This document shows, piece after piece, positions 17,139-27,459 of a stretch of DNA of 29,598 nucleotides. This DNA comes from Allomyces macrogynus ATCC 38327 (taxonomy: Eukaryota; Blastocladiomycota; Blastocladiomycetes; Blastocladiales; Blastocladiaceae). Below the pieces are notes generated by a model. It was given only the letters and a program-made list of their open reading frames with translations. It was not told the origin of the DNA and did no database searches. Made by a program: the position numbers and the translations under genes. The stretch lies in assembly GCA_000151295.1 (NCBI GenBank), contig GG745365.1, positions 212,580 through 242,177 of the forward strand, given 5' to 3'. Each line of letters starts with the position of its first letter. Position 1 is the first letter of the stretch.

Positions 17139-20094
17139 ATGGCCAGTCTCGTCTCCAACTTCATCAAGTCGACCGTCTCGCGCGTCGTCGGGCCCGGTAA
17201 GGACCTGCCCAACGTCAATGTCGGCGACAAGGTCCTTGGCGACCACGGCATGTGGACGCTCTACAATGGCACGATGCGCGTGAGTTGAAAAAATTGCCCA
17301 CGTTGGATGCACGCAAGCAATTTTGGGGGGAAGGAGACTAAAAACGCCACGCGTCACGATGCTACCGGACAGGACTCGGGTGCGCCCGTCACCGTGTTCC
17401 ACTTCGAGGTGAGCGGGTCGCGCGCCAAGGAGTGGCTCCCGCTCGCGCAAAACGCCTACAAGAAAATGAAGATGATTCGGCACCCGGAAGTGCTGCGGTT
17501 TGTTGACGGGAACATGGTGCGTTTGCGTGTGTCCATCTCGATCCCGATTTGCACCAGAAATTTGACCAGGCTTGGTGGGCGCGATGCAGACCGACTCGAA
17601 CATCTACATTGTCACGGACCGTGTCACGACGCTCAGCCTCGACACCGACTACCGGCTCATCACGCTGGGTCTCTTCAAGACGGCCACGGCACTGCAGTTC
17701 ATGCACAAGGACTGCGGCATGATCCACGGCCACCTGTCGATGCGGTCTGTCTACGTAACGCAGGCTGGCGAGTGGAAACTCGGCGGGTTCGAGCTCACCT
17801 CGTCGATCAAGGAGACCTACCCGCTCTACACGACGCACCAGCACCTGGTCGTGCAGGAGCACACGGCGCCCGAAATGAAACAGCGCGGGTTCCGACTCGA
17901 CGAGTCCCGGCCGACCGCGCCCGATATTTACCAGTTTGGCGCACTCATGCGCGACGTGACGGGTGGCGGTGCTGGGCACACGAGTTTTGTCGCGATCCAG
18001 GCGTTCATGCACGCGTTCCTCGCGGCGGAGCCGAGCCAGCGGCCCGCCGACCTGGCCGAGTTCCTGCACTGCTCAGTCTTTACCGGGTCGGAACTCGTTG
18101 CGATCACGCACGCGATTGAGAACATGGCCGTCCAAGACGAGCGCGAGCGTAACCATCTGATTGAGCGCATTGCCCAGGTCGTCGACGAGTTTCCGATCCA
18201 GTTCTCGAAACACAAGATCTTGCCGATTTTGCTGTCCGCGCTCGAGTACGGCACGGTCGCGCCCAAGACGCTGCTGCCCATTTTCAAGATTGCGAGCCAC
18301 TTGTCGGACACCGAGTTCAAGCAGCACGTGAACCCGTCGCTGATCAAGCTGTTCTCGATGACGGATCGTACGATCCGGCTGGCCTTGCTGGAGGCGCTGC
18401 CGCTGTTTGTGGAACGGCTCGATAAGCGCACGGTCAATGACAAGATTTACTCGCATGTCGCGATCGGGTTTGCGGATACGGCGCCGATCATTCGTGAGCA
18501 CACGATCAAGGTACTGGCCGAGATGCGTGTTCGCAGGTTGGGGATCGCATTGCTCACGTTACGTGTCACCTTGTAGTCCATGGTCCTGCTCGCGCCCAAG
18601 CTCTCGGAACGCACCATCAACAACGACGTCCTGCGCAATCTTGGCAAGGCCCAAATCGACGCCGAGGCCGGGATCCGCACCAACGCGACCGTGTGCCTCG
18701 CCAAGATCGCGCCGCACCTGACGCCCGACATTCGCAAAAAGGTGCTCGCTGTCGGGCTCGCACGCATTCTCAAGGACCCCTTCCCGCCCGCACGGCAAGC
18801 CGGTCTCGCCGGGTTCGTCGCGACCTACGACTATTTTGACCCGGACGAACTCACGTCCAAGGTCCTGCCCGCCGTCGCGCCCACGCTGCTCGATACGGAA
18901 AAACCTGCGCGCGACTTGGCGTTCCAATTGCTCGACCGGATTACGGCCTCGGCGCGCGACGCGGCAGCGGGGATGCCGGAGACCACGCAGCCGCCGCCGC
19001 CGCCGGACGCGAACGCGATCGGGTCGGCCGCGTTCCAGAGCATGTCAGTCGACCCGAACGCCCCGCCCAAGGACGATTCGTGGCTCGGCGGGATCACGCG
19101 GTCGCTGTCGACGACCATCGGGCTCGAATCGAAACCACAACAGCCGCAGGTCACGCCGTCGCCGTTCTCGGGGACGGCGTTGTCGGTGCTCGGCACGGGG
19201 GTGGCGGCAACGGGGAGTAGCGGCGGCACGAGTTCCATGGGGAACACGCCGATTTCGCTGTATGGGAGCGGATCGACGGGAACGACCGCGCCGAGTGCGC
19301 CGTCGCCCGCGCCCGCGACCTCGGCGCTGGGCTCGTTTGCGTTCCCAAACTCGCCATCGACCGCGTCGGCTGTCCCACCACCCACCCCGCCGCGGCCCAA
19401 CCCATCCTCCATGGGCACGGCCAACGGCGCAGGACGCGCCATGTCGCTCGGGTCCCGCTCATCTATTACCTCCAACCCCGCAGCGCAACAACCGCTCGGC
19501 ACTTCGCCGTCGCTCTCGTTCCCGTCGCTCAACCCGAAACCGCCCACCACGACCGGATCCGGATCCGCAGCGTCGCCGTACGCGTCCAACACGTCTCTCG
19601 CCGCCGCGTTCGGCGGCGCGTTTGCGTCCCCCGCCGCGACCCCGGGAAACGCTACGGCGAGCCCTGCGCTTGTGGCCGCTGCGTTCGCGTCGCCCGCGTT
19701 TGGCGCGGCAACGACACCGAAGCCCGCGAACGCAAGGCCAGCGGTCGCGTCGAGTTTGAGTAGTGGTGGGAGCGGGGGGTTCTTCCCGCCGCCACCGCCG
19801 CCGCCCGGATCCTCGTCGTCGACGACCGCAGCGTTGAACCCGTTTGCTTCCCTCGGCAAGTCGCCAGGTGCCGCGGCGGCGAGTTCCGGTGGTGGGTGGG
19901 ATGATTTGGATCCGTGGGGTTCCTTTGCAACGCCGGCGGCGAAACCGGCGGCGCCCGCGTTCGCGACGGCGTTTGCGTCGATGAATCTGGGGGGCGCGGC
20001 GAGTAACGGCGCGGCGGCAGCCAAGCCGGCGGCGTCGTCGTCGTCGCATGATGGATGGGGAGATGATTTTGATGCGTGGGGGTCATCGAAATAG
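17139..20094 (+). CDS. SCYL1: SCY1-like pseudokinase (SCYL1/Cex1 type)
   Basis: Catalytically dead kinase scaffold. Family members act in COPI-dependent Golgi-ER traffic and, in yeast (Cex1), nuclear tRNA export. Exons 17139-17279, 17373-17516, 17590-18510 and 18577-20094 stay in phase and give 907 aa. The kinase-like domain covers about residues 25-270. The HRD region reads HGHLSMRSVYV and the DFG region reads WKLGGFE, both lacking catalytic residues. A HEAT-repeat segment follows (about 290-600), including EHTIK joined to SMVLLAPKLSERT, GIRTNATVCLAKIAPHL and KDPFPPARQAG, all strongly SCYL-like. The last 280 residues are Gly/Ser/Ala/Pro-rich. They contain two short tryptophan motifs, WDDLDPWGSF and GWGDDFDAWGSSK, the latter at the very end. 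Each intron is canonical or near-canonical (GTGAGT, GTGCGT, GTACTG). Confidence 0.93.
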
Positions 20095-20509
20095 GAAGGT
20101 GGTGAGAGAGAGAGAAAGGATAGGAGTGGAATAGATCTACGTGGATTGCATCCGAGCGAAGCGAGAACGTGCTGTCTGAGATCAGGACAGGTGGGGAAGA
20201 CACAAGCCTGCGATGCGCAAAGAGGGAGGGTGAAATGATCAGACCGTGGTGCGGACCACGAACACACAAGCATGGCTCTATGTATTCGCGCATCTCAACC
20301 ACCTCCTCTTGGGACATCATTTCATTCAATTTCCCGCGGCCAAGGACGGTGTAGCCAGCTCGATGCTGTCACTTAGCGCCAACAATCTGCGGACCTTGGT
20401 GGCGTTTTCATCAGTCACGACCGAATACCAATCCCAGCGCGCTCTGCGAATCCCCAGTCCCCTACTTGTCGGCACAAGCGCGTGACCCCTCTCCGCTAAA
20501 CTCTCCACC
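20095..20509. other. Intergenic: 3' of SCYL1-like gene and of the ADAM pseudogene
   Basis: 415 bp between convergent 3' ends. It contains a GA repeat (about 20101-20117) just after the SCY1-like stop and moderate-GC sequence after that. No gene, RNA or repeat family is seen; short plus-strand frames lack domains. Confidence 0.5.
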
Positions 20510-23021
20510 CTACACAAACGGCACCAAGGCGGTCACGAGTACGATCCCCACCGGCCCAAGTAGGCACCCACAGCCATGGCATCGTCCATCCACCCGCCCG
20601 TCCTCGGCATTCGCCACCACATCGCGCGCGTCGCACTCGACCCGTTCCCACCGCCCGTCACATTCCCGTTACTCTGCGGCATGAGCGTTACAGGGAGCGT
20701 GCACGTGCCGGCCTAACACGCCCCGTTCGTAGCACCATTCGTGCACGCGACCCTGTCCGGTTGCGCATTCGTGCCAAGACAGTAGTCGGCTGCGTCGCAC
20801 GTCGACGATCGGGCGCAACAGAAGGTGCCAGCAGCCGCGGGCCGGCAGTCGGCCGTGCAGCATGCGCCGTTCGACTTGTCGTGCGCGGCACCCGGGCGAA
20901 ACTGGCACGTCGTCGTGAAACACGAGCTGCCGACGATCGTGTCGCCCGAGTCGCACTGCTCGCCGAATTCGACAATGCCATTCCTGAACGAAAGGTGAGC
21001 AGAGATGAGCTCATCCACATGAGTGATTTCCACGTGAGGTGAGAACAAACGTACCCGCAAAGCTCCGCCTGGCTCAATTGCGCGCTAGCAGCGACGGACA
21101 CGCAGATGCTCGTCTTGTTGGCGGTGAGCGGGCACGGCGCAAAGTCGCCACGCGCCTCACCGACCGTATAACAAGAATTGCCGCTCTGGCAGTAGACGCG
21201 GCACGGCGCGTTCCAGTTCGATCCGTCGCACAAGCGCGTGTAGGTCCACCCGCGTGCCGAGCACTGATCAGCGATCGACGAGCACTTTCCGTACGTGCAG
21301 GACCCGGCCGCGCCGGTTGTCGTAGAGTTGCATGCGAGACCGTTCTTAGGGGCAGACAGCGCAGGTGTCAGGCAGCTGCTCAACGTGCCCGTGCAATACG
21401 ACGGCGCGTCGCAGGTTGGGTGGCTGGCAGCACGGCTAATGGTCGTGGAGGGCAAGAGCTGGCACCCGCGGCAGCACGGGCCGCGCGCGTCGTCGCAGAC
21501 CGCGCCGGGACGCCACTGGCATTGCGGCAAGCAGCACGCAGTCCCGTTGACAGGGTTACCCGAGTCGCAGTCCTCGCCTGGGTCGACGATCCCGGTCCTA
21601 GTCAACACATCGACCGTCAGGACAAAGCGCATCGCTACTGTCCCCATCCTCGAGAAAATGGACACGTACCCGCTTAGCGGTGACGACAACATGCCGATAC
21701 AATCTCAACTTGTTGCCAAATTGCTGCGAATCGCGGCAATTGAGCAGTTGCTCCACGTCGTCGGCTGCCGCTGGCAATACCAGCAATAGGACGGATCCAT
21801 AATGAAACTTGACGCTGCACACGCCCAAAGAACCCTGGTTGTCGTGCCCCGCACCGAGATTGTGGCCCACCTCATGTGTCATGGCCGTTGCGATTCCCGC
21901 CATCACGCTAGGGCGACCACCGGGCGCGAGGCTGCACGAGAGCCCCGTGTTGCAAACTGCGCCCACTCTTGCGAGCCCATTGCCCGTGCGCGCCGTCAAA
22001 ACTTGGCCGTGGTCGTTGCGGGCGAGAAACATGCCGTTGAAAGCCGGGTCGACCAGGCGGTCGGCACGCCATTGGCAAAAAAGCGAGAGAATCGACATGG
22101 TCGTGAAGTTGACGGGGACCCGCATTGGCGACGTGAGTGTGAAATGGCCGACGAGCATGACGCGCAACGTGTAGGGCGCCGGGAGCAGGCCGTTCGACAT
22201 GAGCAGCGACATGTAGTTGATGAGGTTGAAGACCGACGACTCGGTCTGGTTGCCCCATAGCTAGGAATGGGTCAGTCATACCGTCCATCTGCTCGAGAAG
22301 GTGTGGTACCGATCACAGACCTGGTACCGCTCATAGTCGCTCGCGATCATAAGCTCGATGACCAAATTGTTGTTAATTCCGCGCTTAGCTAAGCTCCTCA
22401 CCCCGCCGCAAATCCGTACGTGATACTAGCAATTCGGCGGCCGTGTGCGGTGGATCGCAAAATCGATCTCGCTGCCCGTAATATGCGCGTAGTCAGGGCC
22501 AATCAAGTCCTTGTTGATCTGTTATTGAGAGCAACGTGAGAATAGCACGGAAAACTCAATGTCTTTCCTCCTGCTGTTCTTCGGGCGACTTCGGCGCGTA
22601 CCTCGAGGCTCAACCCGATCGGGTCGGCGGCAGAGAACCCATCGAGCTGCACAACAGGCCGCGGCACGTACTTTTCGGCGCCGTACTTGTCGCGCGCACC
22701 GCGAAGGACAAGCTCGGTGAGCGGGTCGCCGCTCGTGGTCCGGATGGCAATCGCACGCACTTGATGCGATTCGGACGCCATATCTACAACACCACGCCGC
22801 GTTACCACAGCACTCACAATCGTCTGCCCCGCTCGAAAACGCCAAGCTGCATAAATTGACCACTGTCACGCACGAGTATCAGCGGCCGCTCTTGCTCGAG
22901 AAGCGAATCGCGGGACGCCGACGGGTTCGGCCTCGGCTTCAGCCGTCACAACCGACCCGGACTGGCCGAGCAAGAGCAGTACGATGATGGTAACAAGGGC
23001 AAGTCGCACTTGCAACCGCAT
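20510..23021 (-). pseudogene. Decayed ADAM metalloprotease paralogue
   Basis: Clearly homologous along its length to the ADAM gene at 23625-26680, with matching intron positions. It keeps a signal peptide (MRLQVRLALVTIIVLLLLG), a pro-domain start (ESHQVRAIAI, LRGARDKYGAEKYVP), the zinc motif HEVGHNLGAGHD, a disintegrin/Cys-rich region and a second disintegrin module (GEQCDSGDTIVG). Visible lesions: TAG at 22428-22426 replacing the first Tyr of the partner's PPNCYYH; loss of most of the following pro-domain exon (about 110 codons) near 22392-22420; a frame break near 21805-21815 after the zinc motif; TGA at 21707-21705; TAG at 20715-20713; and another frame break near 20557-20575 before the hydrophobic tail. 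Errors cannot explain so many lesions plus a large deletion, so this is very probably a true pseudogene. Confidence 0.87.
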
Positions 23022-23624
23022 TTCATCTTGCCGTTTCTCGGGAGCACGGTTTCGAGTTGCAGGTTGCTCTATGTCTTGGAGCTGATGGCGGGTAGCGGGA
23101 AAATAATCTGTCGTTCGACGCGGACCTGCAACCAGGGAGCGAGAAACGGTTGAATTGATTTGGCTTGTCTTGATTTTGGGAATAATCATCTCTTCTGGCC
23201 GCGGATGACACGGCTCAAGCAGATTCAAGAAGCATGCTTGACTTCGATCTTGATTTGATTCAATGCGGCAAGTTGGGGCCCGTTGTGCCCCTGATTCGTT
23301 GTTTTGTTGGGCGGGACGCCTCTACCAGGTCGGTTGTGGGTCTATTAAACAATAAATGGCGCAGGACAACTTGGCAAGCATCGCGTCTCGTCACGTCTTG
23401 CCGCGTCTCGCAGCTCAAATATCAATTCTGGGACGGATTGCGAAGGTTTGGCTCGAGTGCGACCCATCTCTCGATGGGCAGTGATCTACAAAAGAACTTC
23501 TCCACCCTATTTTGTGGCGATATGGGAGCCAGCTCGGTGATGGTGCCGCCAAGCGGGAAATCTTGACGTTCCGATATTTACAATCACGAGTCCTCTACGC
23601 ACGCTACCGCTCCACGATCCCAGT
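23022..23624. other. Intergenic between tandem ADAM copies
   Basis: 603 bp holding the promoter side of the decayed copy and the 3' flank of the intact copy. It is lower in GC than the exons, with an AATAAA-like patch near 23350 (AACAATAAATGG, plus strand). No gene was recognised, and no terminal repeats that would mark the duplication boundary were seen. Confidence 0.5.
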
Positions 23625-26600
23625 CTACACGAAAGGCACCAATACGGCCATGAGCACGACGCCCACCGGCCCGAGCACGGCTGCGACGGCCACGGCTGTG
23701 TCCCACCTCCCGCCCATTCTCGTTGTGCGCCAAAGCATCGCACGCGTCGCGCTCGAGCCATTCCCGCCCCCATCCGTTCCATTGCCGTTGCTCTGCGGCA
23801 TGAGTGTCCCGGCCGGTATGGATGTCCTGGTCCCTGTCGTCGGTGCGGGCGTCCCGGTCGGCATGGAGGTCCCAGCCGGCAGCATACAGATGCCGGTCCG
23901 GCACGTCCCGCTCGCGCCCTCGTTCACGCACGCGGTGCCATCAGTTTGAGTCGTTTCAGGGCACGTTGCGTTCGTGCCGAGACAGTAATCGGCGACGTCG
24001 CACGACGATACGCTCGCGCGGCAAAAGGTGCCGGCCGCCGCAGGCTGGCAGTCGGCCGTGCAGCACGCGCCGTTCGACTTGTCGCACGTCGAGCCCGGCC
24101 GGAACTGGCACGTCGTGGTGCAGCACGGGCTTCCGACGATCGTGTCGCCCGAGTCGCACTGCTCGCCGATTTCGACGACGCCGTTCCTGGGTGCGGGGTG
24201 GAGAGAGGGATGAGCCAATGATTTCCTGCCGCCTCGCTGGATGAAAAAACGTACCCGCAAACCCCCGCCACAGTAGCTTGCGTGCTGGCGGCGGCACACG
24301 TGCCCGACAAACAGATCCCCGTCGTGTTCGTCGTGAGTGGGCACGGCGTGAAGTCGCCACGCGCATCGCCAGCCGTGTAGCACATATTGCTATTCTGGCA
24401 GTACACGCGGCACGGTGCGTTCCAGTGCGATCCGTCGCACGTGCGCGTGTATGTCCACCCGCGCGTGGTGCACTGGTCGGTCGGCGACGAGCACGCGCCG
24501 TACGCGCAGTACCCGGCCGCACCGGTCGTCGTGGAGTTGCAAGCGAGACCGTTCTTGGCAGCAAAAGATGCCGATGCAGGACATGTACTCGATGTTCCGG
24601 TGCAGTATGACGGCGAATCGCAGGTCGGGTGGCTGGCCACGCGGCACATGATCGTAGAGGACAAGAGCTGGCACCCGCGGCAGCACGGGCCGGTCCGGTC
24701 GTCGCACGTAGCGCCCGGTCGCCACCGGCACTGCGGCGAGCAGCACGCGGTCCCATTGACAGGGTTACCCGAGTCGCAGTCCTCGCCCGGGTCGACGATC
24801 CCGTTCCTAGTCAACACATCGACCGTCAGCACAATGTTCTCCTCCGCCCACCCAACGACGAGCCGTTGGACACGCACCCGCACTCTGGCGACGACAGCGT
24901 GTCGAGGCAGGCGCCGTTCGTTGCCAAGTTCCGGCGAATATCGGCGACCGAGCAGTTACTCCACGACGACGGCTGCCGTTGGCAATTGCCGCAATAGCTC
25001 GGGTTCATAACGTAGCTCGACGTTGCACACGACGACGTGCCGTCATTGTCGTGCGCCGCCCCGAGGTTGTGGCCCACTTCGTGAGTCATGGCCGTGACCA
25101 TCCCAGCAATCACACCTGCGCGGCCGCCCGGCGCGAGACTGCACGAGTAGGTCGAGGAACACACGGCGCCGACCCACGCGAGCCCGTTGCCCGTACGCGC
25201 CGTCAGGACTTGGCCGTGGTCGTTGCGGGCGAGAAACGTGCCGGCGAATGCCGGGTCGGTAAGCCGGGCCGTGCGCCATTGACAAAACAGCGACAGGGTC
25301 GCAGACGTAGTGAAGTTGCCCGCCGGAACCCACATGGGCGACGTGGCCGTGAACTGGCCGACGAGCGTGACGCGCAACGTGTAGGGCGGCGGGAGCAGAC
25401 CGTTGGACGTGAGCAGCGACATGTAGTTCACGAGGTTGAAGACGGAGGACTCGGTTTGGTTGCCCCAGACCTAGAGAGCGGAAAGATCAGTCGTGCGAAA
25501 TACAAACATGACCACCAACAGGAACCAGTACACCGACCTGGTACCGCTCGTAGTCGCTCGCGATCATGAGCTCGATTACCTTGTTGTTGTTGATCCCACG
25601 CTTGACCAAACCTTGCGCTGCAGTGCCGAGTTCCACCGACTTGAGAACCGGCGCGTCGCGGCGCATACGAGCCGCCGCCTCCTGGATCTGCGCATCGACG
25701 TCGGAACCACTTGTGGACGCGGCGCGACTGCAAAAGTTGTCCTGCGGTCCATCTTTTTCCGTGACCGAGACAGGAATCCCAACGTCGCGGACCAGGACGT
25801 GCGGGCGCGATAAACCATTCGGCAGAGCCGAGTCGCGCGCCTGGTGGCTCGTCACCGCTGCCGTGTCGCCAGGCCGGATCGTGTAGCGGTGCGTCTCGTT
25901 GAATTGAATCACCCCGTTGATGCCGTTGCACAGGCTGATGGCGGCGAGCGACGCTTCGTAGTCCACGATCGACCCCTGGAGGGAGGATAATGGGCGCGTG
26001 AGGTGGCATCAATACAAGGTGGAGAAGCCAGGTGCGGCGAAAACGTACGTGGTAATAGCAGTTGGGTGGCCGCACGCGGTCGGCCACGTAGTCGTTGTCG
26101 CTGCCCGTGATGTGCGCATAGTTCGGGCCAATCAAGTCCTTGTTGATCTACAGTCAGTCGGCGGCAATAACGTGAGAATCACTTGGAGACGTTGAGCGCG
26201 CTTCGCTCTGGGTGGCCTCACGCGTACCTCAAGGCTCAATCCGATCGGATTGGCAGCCGAGAACCCGTCGAGCTGGACAATGAGCCGCGGGACGTACTTT
26301 TCGGCACCATACTCGTCGCGAGCCCCACGGAGAACAACGGCCGTGAGCGATTTACCGGCCGTGCTGTGGATCGCGATTCCACGCACTTGATGTGACTCCA
26401 GAGGCGGGTCTACAGAGATCACCGGCGACAGCGTGTCAGTGCCAGCTGAACGACTGTGTCGATTTCGGCAGTGACACGCACGGGCATCAGCGACCACCCT
26501 CGGCCGGGACGCGACCCAAGGAATGACGGCAGGTTCGGCCTCGGCTTCTGCCACAGCAACTCGTACGCAGCCGCTCGCCGTGAACAGCACAGCCGCGGCG

Positions 26601-26680
26601 AGTACGGCAAGCCCAAACGACACGATTCGTTTCCCTGTAGGCCTTGCCGACGCGCTCAGCGTCCCCGGGGACTCTTTCAT
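23625..26680 (-). CDS. ADAM metalloprotease with two disintegrin modules
   Basis: Zinc endopeptidase of the reprolysin/ADAM family, secreted or surface-bound. Exons: 26680-26482, 26409-26228, 26147-26049, 25975-25538, 25470-24878, 24806-24255 and 24186-23625, giving 874 aa. An N-terminal hydrophobic signal (residues about 20-40) is followed by a pro-domain with PPNCYYHGSIVDYEAS. The catalytic domain starts near KVIELMIASDYERYQ. Its zinc motif HEVGHNLGAAHD is at 436-447, with Met-turn SYVMNPSYC. The first disintegrin (CGNGIVDPGEDCDSG) and a Cys-rich region with many Cys follow, then a second disintegrin-like module (NGVVEIGEQCDSGDTIVG). The Gly/Asn/Ser-rich stalk leads to a terminal hydrophobic segment (AVAVAAVLGPVGVVLMAVLV) ending at PFV, with no cytoplasmic tail. 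Splice sites are all GT-AG. The first intron (72 nt) has no stop and is 3n long. Confidence 0.92.
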
Positions 26681-27459
26681 TCTCCCAGTTCCTTCGTAAC
26701 TTGCAACGTTGAGAGGTTGGCGCGACCAATGGCAATTAATGCGCCTGGGGATTCCGAACTCGGGCGGTCGTTGCTGGAGGAATGAACGTCGTGGGGTGGG
26801 GTGAAGTGGGGCGCTTTCGATGCGGACAAAGCGGGCCTCGCGTGCTGAAGTGTCGATGGGTGGACGTGTTGCAATGGGACTCAATATGTCCGACAAATCA
26901 CCAACTTATTCCCGCAAACAGCAGGCGACCGGGCATTAACCCAAGTCTCCGCTATATTTCGATGATAATTGAAGCTTTGCAGCAAGTCGTGGTTGCCGGT
27001 TCATTGTTGCAGTTGGCATCAAATGTTCGCGTCTGCGCACGTCGCGTCTCCCACCGCACCAACTTTTCGCACTGATCAGCACAACCGACCTGGCAGCGTC
27101 CTTTGGCGGTCGCCTGCCTTCGCGACGCATGTTGAAAGCGTGAGCTGGCTGTCTTGACGGACGTGACAGGGTGGAGAACGTTGCCGGCAAATAGTATTAG
27201 TACATTATTCTCGCGAAAGGAGCTCGTTTTGGGCCTCGAAATACATCGTGAGGGGTCGAAAGGGCCGGGGCGCTGGCGCACTGAACCGACCTTGCAACGG
27301 CGACTTCCAGTCCCTCCCTGCCCGTCGCCCTGGTTCATCCGTCACCATCTGGGTATGTATCGACACTCCGCAAGCGAACCCGACGAATCCAGTCCCAACC
27401 GTGCGCCCTCACCCAACGAGTCCCGAACCTACTAAAGTCTCTCCCACCTCAAACTGTCT
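26681..27459. other. Intergenic: 5' of ADAM, 3' of the RS-tailed gene
   Basis: 779 bp, clearly AT-richer than the genes around it. It includes the ADAM promoter. Minus-strand frames of 84-128 codons occur but show no domain or splice pattern. No RNA gene or repeat was recognised. Confidence 0.5.

Larger units (their letters stand above)
20510..26680 (-). repeat. Tandem gene duplication (two ADAM copies)
   Basis: Head-to-tail copies on the minus strand, 20510-23021 and 23625-26680. They share exon order and intron positions (exon 2 is 182 nt in both). Donors and acceptors also match at corresponding joins, for example C|GTGCGTG after exon 1 in each. Long nearly identical words recur, such as the PVNGTACC and CDSGDTIVG coding regions. 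Divergence is substantial, so the duplication is not recent. Confidence 0.9.

Noticed and set aside
18831..20273. 480-codon minus-strand open frame
   Set aside because: Antisense to the Ala/Pro/Ser-rich tail of the SCY1-like gene. The Asp/Gly/Val-rich peptide is the complement of that low-complexity coding.
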